A stretch of DNA of 64,000 nucleotides from Micromonospora avicenniae (GCF_900156065.1 NZ_FTNF01000024.1:1-64000), one strand, 5' to 3'; positions 43,014 to 52,088 are shown, counted from the stretch's first letter. Numbers and translations are program-made. Notes: generated from the sequence alone by a model not told the origin.

Positions 43014-43412
43014 TCAGGGCAGGATCCACTTCTGGTTCGCGGCACCCGTGCAGGTCCACAGGTGCACCGGCGTGCTGTCGGCGGAGTTGTTGCCGGAGAC
43101 GTCCAGGCACTTGCCCGACTGCGGGTTACGCAACGTCCCGTCAGCCTGCGCCGACCAGTTCTGCGCACCCGTGCCGTTGCACGTCCACAACTGGATCTTC
43201 GTACCGTCCGCGGACCCACCACCCGACACGTCCAGGCACTTACCCAGAGCCCGGACCGTCGAATTCGGCGTCACCGTCCACGTCTGCGCGGCGCTGCCGT
43301 TGCAGGTGTAGAGCTGGATCTGGGTGCCGTCCGCCGTGGCGCCACTCCGCACGTCCAGACACTTACCCGCCAGACCCCGAATCGGACCCGTGCCGGACGT
43401 GCCGCCGCCGGT
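43014..43412. repeat. CBM13 duplication, copy A
   Basis: This 399-bp stretch repeats at 45207-45605 (offset 2193). The encoded about 133 residues are identical, while the DNA differs at scattered third positions. It begins at the stop codon and ends at the glycine-rich linker, that is, exactly at the domain border. Confidence 0.92.
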
Positions 43413-45131
43413 CCCCTTCACCAGGGTGAACTCGTCCACGTCGAACAGGCCGCCACCGGAGCCGGTGAAGGTCAGGTAGAGGTTCTGCGCGCCCGACGGC
43501 ACGCCGGAGAGCGTCGTCGTCACGTCGGCGAACGTGGTCCAACTGCCGGTGTTCGGCACCGCCACCGAGCCGAGCAGCGGGCCGGTGGTCGAACCGGTAC
43601 GGATCTGGATGGTGCCGCCCGGGCCGCCGGAGACGACCCGCGCCCGGAACGAGGTGACGCCGGTCAGGTCGACCCCGTTGTACGCCGCCCAGTCGCCCGG
43701 GTCGATGTAGCCGAGCGTCTGACCGCCGTTCGCGCCGGGCTTGCCGAACGCGCTGACCCCGCCGGCCGAACTGAACGCCTCCGCCTGGACGGTGGCGTTG
43801 CCGCCCGGCGGGGGCGTACCGCCGAGCTCCTTGATCCGGACGTTACGGAACGAGACGTCGTCGCCGGTGCCGTGGTTCTGCAGGCCGATGTGCCCGGCGA
43901 GCGAGCGGGCCGGGTCGGTGTTCGTGAAATCGTTGATCTTCGTGCCGTTGAGGAAGACCTGGAGCCGCTCCCCCTCGACGAGCAGTTCGTAGGTGTTCCA
44001 CTCCCCCGGCGGGTTCAGTGCCGCGTCCCGGGCAGCGATGTCGGCCGACTTGAAGGTGTAGACCGCTCCGGTGGTGCGGTCGGCCGCGTCGGTGGCGTCG
44101 ATCTGCACCTCGTACCCGTTGTCCACGGCTGACCAGGGGTCGCTCGACGGTGGGAAGCCGATGAAGACACCGGAGTTGTCGTCGCCGGCCATCCGCCAGT
44201 CCAGCTTCAGCGAGTAGTTGGTGAACTGCTTGGCGCTGTACCAGAGCAGACCCATCCCACCGACCGAGGTGAGGGTGGCGTCGGCGTTGGTGAAGTTGCC
44301 CGGTCCGGCCTGCGACCAGCCGGTGGTCGAGCCGTTGTAGAGGGCGGTGTAGCCGGTCTCGGGACGGCAGTCGGCCTTCGTCCGGCCGGCCGCGTACCGG
44401 ATGCCGCCGAGCAGGTGGGCGCGGAACGCGGGCTCGGCGTACGACGCCTGGGTGTGGCCGCCGCCGGTGTAGAAGGCGCGGCCGCCGTTGTACGTCTTGC
44501 ACCAGGAGTGCGGGTGGTCGGCACCCATCCCGCCGCCGGAGTAGGACGACTCGTCGAGGGTGGTCAGCACCCGGGCCGTGGAGCGGGCGTTGGTCTGGTA
44601 GTTGTACCACTCGTCGGTGCGGGTCCAGGTCTGCGGCAGGTGCGCCGTGGCCGCATGGCCTCGGTTCTCCACCTTGACGTTGGCCTGCTGGATGGCCGGA
44701 TGCGAGGCGAAGTACGCGCCGACCAGGTTGCCGTAGAAGGACCAGCCGTACTCGGTGTCGGCGGCCGCGTGCACCCCGACGTAGCCGCGACCCGAGCCGA
44801 TGTACGACTCGAAGGCGGTCTGCTGGCTGGCGTTGAGCACGTCACCGGTGGTGTTGAGGAAGACGACCACCTCGTACTGGGCGAGGTTGCCGGTGGTGAA
44901 GGCGGCGGCGTCCTCGGTCGCGGTGACCGTGAAGTTGTTCGCCGCGCCGAGGTCGCGGATGGCCTGGGTGCCGACCGCGATCGAGTCGTGCCGGAAACCG
45001 GCGGTCTTGGAGAAGACCAGCACGTCGTACGGAGCGTCGGCCGCGCTGGCCGGGGTTGCCGGGCTGGTGCAGGCGATGACGGCGAGGGCAGCGGTGGCCC
45101 CACCGAGGACGGATCGCAGAAGTCTGCGCAT
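43014..45131 (-). CDS. Exported ThuA - DUF1080 - CBM - ricin-type lectin protein
   Basis: A 705-residue mosaic. The N-terminus is a signal peptide; VIAC at about residue 19 fits a lipobox, so it may be a lipoprotein, or be cut after ASA. A ThuA domain (about 36-245) is followed by a DUF1080/3-keto-disaccharide-hydrolase domain (about 258-436, GYEVQIDATDA, PPGEWNTYELLVEG). Then come a CBM6-like domain (about 444-568) and a ricin-B/CBM13 trefoil (about 577-705) with three QxW-type repeats. DUF1080 members cleave 3-keto-glycosides, supporting a glycoside-cleavage role. ATG 45131 follows GAGGAG. The C-terminal lectin is identical in protein sequence to that of the upstream gene. Confidence 0.9.
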   Translation of the reverse strand: MRRLLRSVLGGATAALAVIACTSPATPASAADAPYDVLVFSKTAGFRHDSIAVGTQAIRDLGAANNFTVTATEDAAAFTTGNLAQYEVVVFLNTTGDVLNASQQTAFESYIGSGRGYVGVHAAADTEYGWSFYGNLVGAYFASHPAIQQANVKVENRGHAATAHLPQTWTRTDEWYNYQTNARSTARVLTTLDESSYSGGGMGADHPHSWCKTYNGGRAFYTGGGHTQASYAEPAFRAHLLGGIRYAAGRTKADCRPETGYTALYNGSTTGWSQAGPGNFTNADATLTSVGGMGLLWYSAKQFTNYSLKLDWRMAGDDNSGVFIGFPPSSDPWSAVDNGYEVQIDATDAADRTTGAVYTFKSADIAARDAALNPPGEWNTYELLVEGERLQVFLNGTKINDFTNTDPARSLAGHIGLQNHGTGDDVSFRNVRIKELGGTPPPGGNATVQAEAFSSAGGVSAFGKPGANGGQTLGYIDPGDWAAYNGVDLTGVTSFRARVVSGGPGGTIQIRTGSTTGPLLGSVAVPNTGSWTTFADVTTTLSGVPSGAQNLYLTFTGSGGGLFDVDEFTLVKGTGGGTSGTGPIRGLAGKCLDVRSGATADGTQIQLYTCNGSAAQTWTVTPNSTVRALGKCLDVSGGGSADGTKIQLWTCNGTGAQNWSAQADGTLRNPQSGKCLDVSGNNSADSTPVHLWTCTGAANQKWILP

Positions 45132-45156
45132 CTCAGCTCTCCTCAGACTGGTCTGG

Positions 45157-45197
45157 AGGGGCCCCTGCCCAACGATATGCGTCGACAAGGGGCCCTT
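45157..45197 (-). terminator. Intercistronic GGGGCCCC hairpin
   Basis: AGGGGCCCCT (45157-45166) pairs with 45188-45197 with one G-U and a 21-base loop, between the two lectin-type genes (75-bp gap). It may attenuate read-through from the GSDH gene into the ThuA-DUF1080 gene. It resembles, from memory, a GGGGCCCC repeat element common in Micromonospora; this is not verified. Confidence 0.6.
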
Positions 45198-45206
45198 CCA
45201 CTCAAC

Positions 45207-45605
45207 TCAGGGCAGGATCCACTTCTGATTCGCCGCACCCGTGCAGGTCCACAGATGCACCGGCGTGCTGTCGGCCGAATTGTTGCCCGACACATCCAGA
45301 CACTTGCCCGACTGCGGATTACGCAACGTCCCGTCAGCCTGCGCCGACCAGTTCTGCGCACCCGTACCGTTGCACGTCCACAACTGGATCTTCGTGCCGT
45401 CCGCGGACCCACCACCCGACACGTCCAGGCACTTACCCAACGCCCGGACGGTCGAATTCGGCGTCACCGTCCACGTCTGCGCGGCACTGCCGTTGCAGGT
45501 GTAGAGCTGGATCTGGGTGCCGTCCGCCGTGGCGCCACTCCGCACGTCCAGACACTTACCCGCCAGACCCCGAATCGGACCCGTGCCGGACGTGCCGCCG
45601 CCGGT
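45207..45605. repeat. CBM13 duplication, copy B
   Basis: Partner of 43014-43412. Same protein sequence and domain-exact borders; differences are synonymous. Confidence 0.92.
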
Positions 45606-48077
45606 GTTCAGGGTAAAGGTGTCCACGTCGTAGAGCGCCCCGGTGCCCGACCCGGCGAACGTCAGGTAGAGCGTCGTGGTGCCGGCGGGCGGACTGGTGA
45701 CCGTGCCGGTGACCGTGGTGAAGGTCTCCCAGCCGCCGGTCACGGGCACGGTGGCCGACCCGATCACGGTGCCGGTGGCCGAGCCGGTCCGCAGCTGGAG
45801 GGTGCCGCCGGCACCGGCCGACGAGACCCGGGCGGTGAACGAGGTCACGTTGCCGACCTGGTAGGGCTCGAAGGCGATCCAGTCGCCGTTGTGGATGTCG
45901 CCGACCGTCTTGCCGCCCTCGGCCGCTGCCTTGTCGAAGGTGTTGATCCCCGACGAGGTCTTGAAGTGCTCGGCCTGGCGGTGCCGGGGCTGGAGAGTGT
46001 GCTGGGTGTGGGTGGTGAGGCCTCCCGCGTCGGTGTACTCGGCGTCGAAGATCGCGAAGATGTTCGCCGCGTAGTCGTGTTCACCGTCGACGGGGATCGT
46101 GATGGTGCCGGAGCAGCCGTTCTGCGAGGTGATCTGGTGCCCGTGCTGGTCGTGGCCGAGCACGTAGGTCATCTTGACCTTGGTGCAGTCGATCGTGCCG
46201 TCCTCCGGGTCGGTGACGGTGATGCTGAACGGCACCGAGTCGCCGAAGGAGAAGAGCTTGCCGTTCCCGGGGTTGGTGATGGTCACCGTGGGCGCGGTGT
46301 TGCCGACGTTGATCACCACGTTGGCACTGCCGGTGGCACCCTGCGGGTCACGCACGGTGAGGGTTGCCGTGTACGTGCCGTTGGCGGTGTAGGTCTTCGT
46401 GGGGTTGGCCGCCGTGGAGGTGGTGCCGTCCCCGAAGGCCCACTGGTAGGTCAGCGCCCCGCCGTCGGGGTCCGACGAGCCCGCCGAGGAGAACGCCACG
46501 GTCAGTGGGGCGGCGCCGGAGGTCTTGTCGGCTGCCGCCCGGGCCGTGGGTGCCCGGTTGCCGCCGCCGATGTAGTCGAAGCGGTAGAGCGCCGAGTTGG
46601 CATCCCCGTTGAAGTAGCCGGTGCCGTAGTCCAGGACGTAGTACGCGCCGTCCGGGCCGAAGGCCGAGTCCATCACCTGCTTGCCGGTCCACGGGAAGGC
46701 GTCGATGGTGCCCCGGGAGCCGTCGGCGTTGACGTGGATCGGCTTGATCCAGCCGCGGCCGAACTCGGTGGCGAAGAACTGACCGTCGAAGGACTGCGGG
46801 AACTTCGTGGTCGAGGGGTTGGCGGCGTTGTACCGGTAGACCGGGCCGCCCATCGGGGACTCCGAGCCGCCACCGAACTCGGACGGGCTGCCCGCGTCAC
46901 CGCCGTAGCGGATCCAGGCGGGCTGCGCCGGCGGCAGGGTGGGCCGACCGGTGTTCCGGAACGAATTGTTCGTCGGGCCGCCGGTGCAGTTGAACTTCGG
47001 GCCGGTGGCGTTGGTGGCGAAGTTCCACTCGTTGTACGTCTCGGTGCTGGTGTTGGTGCCGGTGCAGTACGGCCAGCCGTAGTTGCCCGGCCCGGCGACC
47101 CGGTTGAACTCGACCTGACCCGACGGGCCGCGGGTGGCGCTGGTCGAGCCGGCGTCCGGCCCGTAGTCACCCACGTAGACGATGCCGGTGGCCTTGTCCA
47201 CGCTCATCCGGAACGGGTTACGGAAACCCATCGCGTAGACCTCGGGGCGGGCGCCCGAGGTGCCGGCCGGAAAGAGGTTCCCGGAGGGTATCGAGTACGT
47301 GCCGTTCGCGTTCACCTTGATCCGGAGGATCTTGCCGCGCAGGTCGTTGGTGTTGCCGGCGCTGCGTTGCGCGTCGAACCCGGGGTTGCGGTTGGTGCGT
47401 TCGTCGATCGGGGCGTACCCGGATGAGTCGAACGGGTTGGTGTCGTCGCCGGTGGAGAGGTAGAGGTTCCCGGCGGCGTCGAAGTCGATGTCGCCACCGA
47501 CGTGGCAGCAGAGGCCCCGGTCGGCGGGCACGTCGAGCACGTCGACCTTGCTGGCCTGGTTGATGGTGAAGTCGGCGTTGAGGGTGAAGCGGGACAGCCG
47601 GTTGACGCCCTGCCAGGCGGAGAAGTCGGTGCCGGTGGCCGGCGCGTCGCCGGCCGGGGTGGCGAGCGGCGGCGCGTAGTAGAGGAAGATGTGCCGGTTG
47701 CTGGCGAAGTTCGGGTCCACCCCGACGCCCTGCAGGCCTTCCTCGTCGTGGGTGTAGACGGGAATGGTGCCGGCCACGGTGGTGGTGCCGTTCGCGTCGG
47801 TGCGCCGCAGTGTGCCGTTGCGCGCGGTGTGCAGTACCGAGCGGTCCGGCAGCACGGCCAACGACATCGGCTCGCCCAGCTCGGCGACGCCGCGGGCGAG
47901 CTCGACCTGCTGGAAGTCGGTGGCGTTGATCGGATGGGCCTGAGCCGGAGTCGGGCCGCCGAGGGCGGCCGGGCCCGCGCCGAGGGAGACCGTGCCGGCC
48001 GCGACGACCAGCAGCAAGGCCGAACCGGCGGTGAGCCGACGTCGGGGTCGGTGGTGGATTCTGTCCGATCTGGACAT
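45207..48077 (-). CDS. Secreted glucose/sorbosone dehydrogenase - PKD - CBM - ricin-type lectin protein
   Basis: A 956-residue exported mosaic. A long signal peptide (1 to about 48, after PAQA) leads into a glucose/sorbosone dehydrogenase propeller (about 55-490) with CCHVGGDIDFD, LRGKILRI and PEVYAMGFRNPFRM. PKD (about 507-590), a GNTAPTVTITNP beta domain (about 594-695), CBM6-like (about 701-822) and CBM13 (about 826-956) domains follow. It lacks ThuA, which its 36856 homologue has. It should oxidise sugars at polysaccharide surfaces. ATG 48077 follows AGGAAGGG. It is upstream of the ThuA-DUF1080 gene and probably in one operon. Confidence 0.9.
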   Translation of the reverse strand: MSRSDRIHHRPRRRLTAGSALLLVVAAGTVSLGAGPAALGGPTPAQAHPINATDFQQVELARGVAELGEPMSLAVLPDRSVLHTARNGTLRRTDANGTTTVAGTIPVYTHDEEGLQGVGVDPNFASNRHIFLYYAPPLATPAGDAPATGTDFSAWQGVNRLSRFTLNADFTINQASKVDVLDVPADRGLCCHVGGDIDFDAAGNLYLSTGDDTNPFDSSGYAPIDERTNRNPGFDAQRSAGNTNDLRGKILRIKVNANGTYSIPSGNLFPAGTSGARPEVYAMGFRNPFRMSVDKATGIVYVGDYGPDAGSTSATRGPSGQVEFNRVAGPGNYGWPYCTGTNTSTETYNEWNFATNATGPKFNCTGGPTNNSFRNTGRPTLPPAQPAWIRYGGDAGSPSEFGGGSESPMGGPVYRYNAANPSTTKFPQSFDGQFFATEFGRGWIKPIHVNADGSRGTIDAFPWTGKQVMDSAFGPDGAYYVLDYGTGYFNGDANSALYRFDYIGGGNRAPTARAAADKTSGAAPLTVAFSSAGSSDPDGGALTYQWAFGDGTTSTAANPTKTYTANGTYTATLTVRDPQGATGSANVVINVGNTAPTVTITNPGNGKLFSFGDSVPFSITVTDPEDGTIDCTKVKMTYVLGHDQHGHQITSQNGCSGTITIPVDGEHDYAANIFAIFDAEYTDAGGLTTHTQHTLQPRHRQAEHFKTSSGINTFDKAAAEGGKTVGDIHNGDWIAFEPYQVGNVTSFTARVSSAGAGGTLQLRTGSATGTVIGSATVPVTGGWETFTTVTGTVTSPPAGTTTLYLTFAGSGTGALYDVDTFTLNTGGGTSGTGPIRGLAGKCLDVRSGATADGTQIQLYTCNGSAAQTWTVTPNSTVRALGKCLDVSGGGSADGTKIQLWTCNGTGAQNWSAQADGTLRNPQSGKCLDVSGNNSADSTPVHLWTCTGAANQKWILP

Positions 48078-48382
48078 GGTGGGGCTGTCCCTTCCTGACG
48101 ACTGACTGCCAGGCGGGGCGCGCGCCGACGCGCCGGGGCCGTAGCGGGGGGGTTGCGGTGTGGCCCGCCGGGGTGCCGATCCGGCCGGCCGTGAACACTC
48201 CGACGCTGGAGCCACCCGCGCGGAGGTCACCAGTCGATGGGTTACCGCGCCGCCGGTTCGCCTCGACGAAACAGTGTGGTATTGGCCACGACATTAAGTT
48301 ACACACTTGAATGTGTCTATACCTTCTGCCGGGCCGAACCGGACTTCCGCTCGACCTGTCGAAAGTCGCGGGTAGGGGCTGG
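48078..48382. promoter_or_regulatory. Promoter region of GSDH/ThuA operon
   Basis: This 305-bp gap holds an AT-rich patch near 48280-48330 with an imperfect inverted repeat CATTAAGT/ACTTGAATG (about 48292-48313), of a type seen upstream of sugar-regulated genes. It also contains the 3' end region of the polyprenyl synthase transcript; no strong terminator is seen. No gene is supported here. Confidence 0.45.
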
Positions 48383-49450
48383 TCAGGAGCGGCGGTCGAT
48401 CGCCTGCTCGGCGAGGCCGATCAGCGCCGCGCGGGTCGCGGTGTCCACCGGCGCACGCTCGAGCGCCGCCAGCGCCTGCTCGGTACGCACCCGGATCATC
48501 TGCTCGATCCGGGTCCGCGCGCCGGTCGCCTCGATGATCGTGCGCAGCTCGGCCGCGCCGTCGGCGTCCAGCTCGGGATTGCCGAAGAGTTCGCGCAGCC
48601 GTGCCGTCTGCGTCCGGTCGGCGGCGCTGCGGGCCAGCGCCATCATCACCGTCGGTTTGCCCTCGCGCAGGTCGTCCAGGATCGACTTGCCGGTGACCGC
48701 CGGATCACCGAAGACGCCGAGCACGTCGTCGCGGAGCTGGAACGCGTCGCCCAACGGGTCGCCGAAATCGGCGAGCCTCTCGATGAGCTCCGGCGGGCCA
48801 CCGGCCAGCGCCGCGCCGATCTGCAACGGCCGGGTGACCGTATAGCGGGCGGCCTTCATCCGGATCACGGTCAGGGCGCTCGCCACCGAGCCGTCCCCGA
48901 CCCCGGAGACGAGGTCCAGGTACTCCCCTGCGATCACCTCCGTACGCATCAGGGCGAACATCGCGTACCCCCGGTGCACCTGCTCGGTGGGCAGGCCGCA
49001 CTCGTGGAACATCTGGTCCGACCAGGCGGCGCAGAGGTCCCCGCAGAGCAGGGCCGTATTCCGCCCGTACGTCTCCGGGTCGCCCCGCCACGATGAACGC
49101 GCGTGCAGGTCGGCGAAGAGACGGTGCACCGACGGCTCCCCCCGGCGGCGGTCACTGCCGTCGAGGATGTCGTCGTGGATCAGGGCGAACGCGTGGAACA
49201 ACTCCAGGGCGGCCGCGGCCACCACGATGGGCGCACCATCCTCCCCACCGGCACCGCGCCAGCCCCAGTAACAGAAGAGCGGACGCAGTCGCTTACCACC
49301 GGCCAGCACGAACCGCTGCAACGCGGTGAACACGCCACGCGGCGCGCCGTCCGGCCAGTCCGGCCCCTGACGGTCGAGGAACGCGGCCAGCTCGGCGTCG
49401 AAACGGCCCCGCAGGCCACTCGCGTCGGTCGGCGCAACCGTGACCGTCAC
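48383..49450 (-). CDS. Polyprenyl diphosphate synthase
   Basis: A 355-residue trans-prenyltransferase. GGKRLRP binds IPP, the first aspartate motif is DDILD in IHDDILDGSDRRRG, and the second is LRDDVLGVFGD, as in many actinobacterial geranylgeranyl diphosphate synthases. It makes a C20-range or longer prenyl diphosphate from IPP. It is the last gene of the ebo-type operon; its GTG overlaps the EboF-like stop (GTGA). It probably supplies the prenyl donor for the UbiA-like enzyme in the same operon. Confidence 0.93.
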   Translation of the reverse strand: MTVTVAPTDASGLRGRFDAELAAFLDRQGPDWPDGAPRGVFTALQRFVLAGGKRLRPLFCYWGWRGAGGEDGAPIVVAAAALELFHAFALIHDDILDGSDRRRGEPSVHRLFADLHARSSWRGDPETYGRNTALLCGDLCAAWSDQMFHECGLPTEQVHRGYAMFALMRTEVIAGEYLDLVSGVGDGSVASALTVIRMKAARYTVTRPLQIGAALAGGPPELIERLADFGDPLGDAFQLRDDVLGVFGDPAVTGKSILDDLREGKPTVMMALARSAADRTQTARLRELFGNPELDADGAAELRTIIEATGARTRIEQMIRVRTEQALAALERAPVDTATRAALIGLAEQAIDRRS

Positions 49451-50853
49451 CGGGTGTCCTCCTTCGTGGCCGCGCCGAGCCCGGCGAGCTCCAGCAGCAG
49501 CGGCTTCACGTCCGTCGCGGCGAGACGCTCCCGGGCCGCGGCCGGGTCCGAGCAGAGCAGCACCGGCCCGTCCGCCGGGTCGGCCGGCAGCCGTCCGTGC
49601 GAACCGCGTACCGCCCGCGCGCCCGCGTCCAGCCCGACCACACTCATCAGGTAACGCATGCCGAGCTTCTTCCGGGCCAGCGCCACCGCTGCCCGACGCT
49701 TGGCCGCCGCGGGAGCGGCCGGGTCGAAGAAGAGCTCGGCCGGGTCGTACCCGGGCTTGCGATGGATCTCCACGAGCCGGGCGAAGTCCGGCGCCCGGTC
49801 GTCGTCCAGCCAGTAGTAGTAGGTGAACCAGGCATCCGGCTCGGCCACGAGCACCAGCTCTCCGGCCCGCTCATGGTCCAGCCCGTACGCGGCCTTGCCG
49901 TCGGCGTCCAACACCTCGGCCACCCCGGGCAGGCCGGCGCAGAGCTTCGCCACCGCCGGCACGTCCGCCGCGTCCCGCACGTAGACGTGCGCGACCTGGT
50001 GGTCGGCGACCGCGAACGCTCGGGACGTCCACGGATCCAGGTACTCCATGCCGGCCTGGGTGTGCACCCGCAGCAGCCCCTCGGCACGCAGCAGCCGGTT
50101 GACGTCGACCGGGCGGGACACGTCGGTGATGCCGTACTCCGACAGCACCACCACTGTCGCGTCCCGGGCCTCGGCGGCGTCGAGCAGCGGGCCGAGCACC
50201 ACGTCCAACTCGGCCGCGGCGGCCGCGGCCCGGGGCGAGGAGGCGCCGTGCCGTTGCAGGTCGTAGTCCAGGTGCGGCACGTAGACCAGGGTCAGGTCCG
50301 GTGCCTGGTCGGCGAGGATCTGCTCGGCCGCCCGGCAGATCCAGGCGGAGGAGGCCAGCCCGGCGCCCGGACCCCAGTAGCTGAAGAGCGGGAAGGTGCC
50401 GAGCCGCCCGGTGAGCGCCTCGTGCAGCTGCGGCGGGTCGGTGTAGCAGTCCGGGTCCTTACGCCCGTCGGCGTGGTAGATCGGCCGGGGCGTGACCGTC
50501 CAGTCGACGTCCGCACCCATCGCGTACCACCAGCAGACGTTGGCCACCGTGTAGCCGGGCTCGACCCGCCGGGCCGCCTGCCAGAGCTTCTCCCCGCCGA
50601 CGAGGGCGTTGTGCTGCCGCCAGAGCAGCACGTCGCCGAGGTCCCGGAAGTACCACCCGTTGCCCACGATGCCGTGCCCGGCGGGCGGCTCCCCGGTGAG
50701 GAACGTGGACTGCACCGAGCAGGTCACCGCCGGCAGCACGGTACCGAGCTCGGCCTGGAAGCCACGCTCGGCGACCGCCCGCAGCCGCGGCATGTGCGCC
50801 AGCAACCGGGGGGTCAGCCCGACCACGTCCAGCACCACCAGACGACGACTCAT
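49447..50853 (-). CDS. eboF: EboF-like alkaline-phosphatase-superfamily protein
   Basis: A 468-residue metal-dependent phosphohydrolase of the nucleotide pyrophosphatase/phosphodiesterase type. The catalytic threonine lies in PAVTCSVQSTFLTG and metal ligands in VVLDVVGLTP, YVPHLDYDLQRHG and VVVLSEYGIT. No signal peptide is seen, so it acts in the cytosol. In ebo clusters this gene is called eboF; function is unproven. It is coupled on both sides: ATGA with EboE and GTGA with the prenyl synthase. It likely removes a phosphate or nucleotide from a pathway intermediate. Confidence 0.9.
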   Translation of the reverse strand: MSRRLVVLDVVGLTPRLLAHMPRLRAVAERGFQAELGTVLPAVTCSVQSTFLTGEPPAGHGIVGNGWYFRDLGDVLLWRQHNALVGGEKLWQAARRVEPGYTVANVCWWYAMGADVDWTVTPRPIYHADGRKDPDCYTDPPQLHEALTGRLGTFPLFSYWGPGAGLASSAWICRAAEQILADQAPDLTLVYVPHLDYDLQRHGASSPRAAAAAAELDVVLGPLLDAAEARDATVVVLSEYGITDVSRPVDVNRLLRAEGLLRVHTQAGMEYLDPWTSRAFAVADHQVAHVYVRDAADVPAVAKLCAGLPGVAEVLDADGKAAYGLDHERAGELVLVAEPDAWFTYYYWLDDDRAPDFARLVEIHRKPGYDPAELFFDPAAPAAAKRRAAVALARKKLGMRYLMSVVGLDAGARAVRGSHGRLPADPADGPVLLCSDPAAARERLAATDVKPLLLELAGLGAATKEDTR

Positions 50854-52088
50854 GCCGGCACCTCGCTCCGCTCGACGCCGCTGCGCGGCGATCCCTGATC
50901 TGGCACGCCCGCCGGGCCGACGGGCGCGAGGCCGAGCGCGGTCAGCTCGGCCCGGGCGAAGGCGAGCTCGGCGGCGATCCCCGAGGCCAGCTCCGCGTCG
51001 GTGCGGGGGCGCCGCGCCTCCGGCAGCACCCCCCAGGTGTAGGTCTCGACGTCGAGGTGGTCGCAGCCCGCGTCCGGGCCGCTGAACAGCTCGGTCAACG
51101 CGGCGCGCAGCACCGGGACGGTGGACTCCAACGGCGCCTCGGGCGGAGCGTGCAACGGCACGTGGTAGTGCACCCGCCACCGCCCCGGCAGCCGCGCGTC
51201 GAGCGCGGCGTCGAGGTCGTCCGCCGCGTACGCCGGATCGGCCGGGTCGTCGCCGACCGCGCAACCGGCGGCCCGGGTCTGGTGCAGGAAGCGCGGCTCG
51301 ACCCAACGTCGGAGCGCCTCGGCGGAGCCGACCGGGTCGGCCGCCTCCAGGGCGGCCGAGACCTGCACCTTCACCACGGGCAGGCCGGCCGCGCGCAGCC
51401 GGGTCAGCGCCTCGGCCGGCTCCTCCCAAGCGCAGGCGAGGTGCGCGAGATCGACGCACACGCCGAGTCGTTCGGTGTCCATTGCGGACAGCATGGCAGC
51501 GGATTGTTTCGTGCTCTCCACCAGACAGCCGGGTTCCGGCTCGAACCCGACCCGGATCCGTCGACCGGTGTCCCGCTCCACCTCGGCCAGCCCGGCGGCG
51601 AGCTGGTCCAGCCGCGCCCGGGCCGTCCCGGCGCGGGCGGCGTCCCACGGCGATCGCCACGCCAGCGGCAGGGTGGAGATGGAGCCGCGGGCCGCGTCGT
51701 CGGGAAGCAGATCGGCGAGGACCCGGGCCAGGTCCAGGGTGTAGGCGAGCCGGTCCGGCGTGGTCCAGTCCGGGTGGTAGACGTCGCCCTTGACCACCGG
51801 GGCCTGGAAGGCCGCGTACGGGAAGCCGTTGAGGGTGACCACCTCCAGGCCCCGCGCGGTCAGCTCGGCTCGCAGCCGGAGGCGGGCCGCCGGCTCGGCG
51901 GCGAGCGCCGCGGCGACCGGGGCCGCCAGCCAGAGCCCGAGCCCCAGCAGGTCGGAGCCGAGCTGCTGGCGGACCGGAACGGCGTAGGTGTCCAGTTGCG
52001 CGATGATGCCGGCGAGGTCCTCGGCCGGATGCACGTTGGTGCAGTAGCCGAGGTGAACGAGCTCGCCGGACGCGTGCCGCAGTCGCAT
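50850..52088 (-). CDS. eboE: EboE-like metabolite traffic protein (TIM barrel)
   Basis: A 412-residue xylose-isomerase-like barrel. The start LRHASGELVHLGYCTNVHPAEDL, FEPEPGCLVEST, VCVDLAHLACAWEEP and DHLDVETYTWGVLPEARR are characteristic of EboE proteins. It overlaps EboB by one base (TGATG) and EboF by four. The last about 18 residues (VPDQGSPRSGVERSEVPA) look like translation of a GC-rich intergenic repeat rather than family sequence. In cyanobacteria the ebo cluster is needed to move a pathway precursor to the periplasm; the actinobacterial role is unknown. Confidence 0.9.
   Translation of the reverse strand: MRLRHASGELVHLGYCTNVHPAEDLAGIIAQLDTYAVPVRQQLGSDLLGLGLWLAAPVAAALAAEPAARLRLRAELTARGLEVVTLNGFPYAAFQAPVVKGDVYHPDWTTPDRLAYTLDLARVLADLLPDDAARGSISTLPLAWRSPWDAARAGTARARLDQLAAGLAEVERDTGRRIRVGFEPEPGCLVESTKQSAAMLSAMDTERLGVCVDLAHLACAWEEPAEALTRLRAAGLPVVKVQVSAALEAADPVGSAEALRRWVEPRFLHQTRAAGCAVGDDPADPAYAADDLDAALDARLPGRWRVHYHVPLHAPPEAPLESTVPVLRAALTELFSGPDAGCDHLDVETYTWGVLPEARRPRTDAELASGIAAELAFARAELTALGLAPVGPAGVPDQGSPRSGVERSEVPA
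50855..50900. repeat. Palindromic repeat-like segment at end of EboE gene
   Basis: Contains the perfect stem CGCCGC-TGC-GCGGCG (50876-50890) and flanking GATCAGGGATCG and GAGCGAGGTG blocks, which I associate with a dispersed Micromonospora repeat. It codes for the EboE tail and ends at the EboF start. Confidence 0.5.

Noticed and set aside
44415..47426. A 1003-residue plus-strand open frame
   Set aside because: Antisense shadow of two secreted proteins with recognisable domains; it spans their intergenic gap and has no family features.
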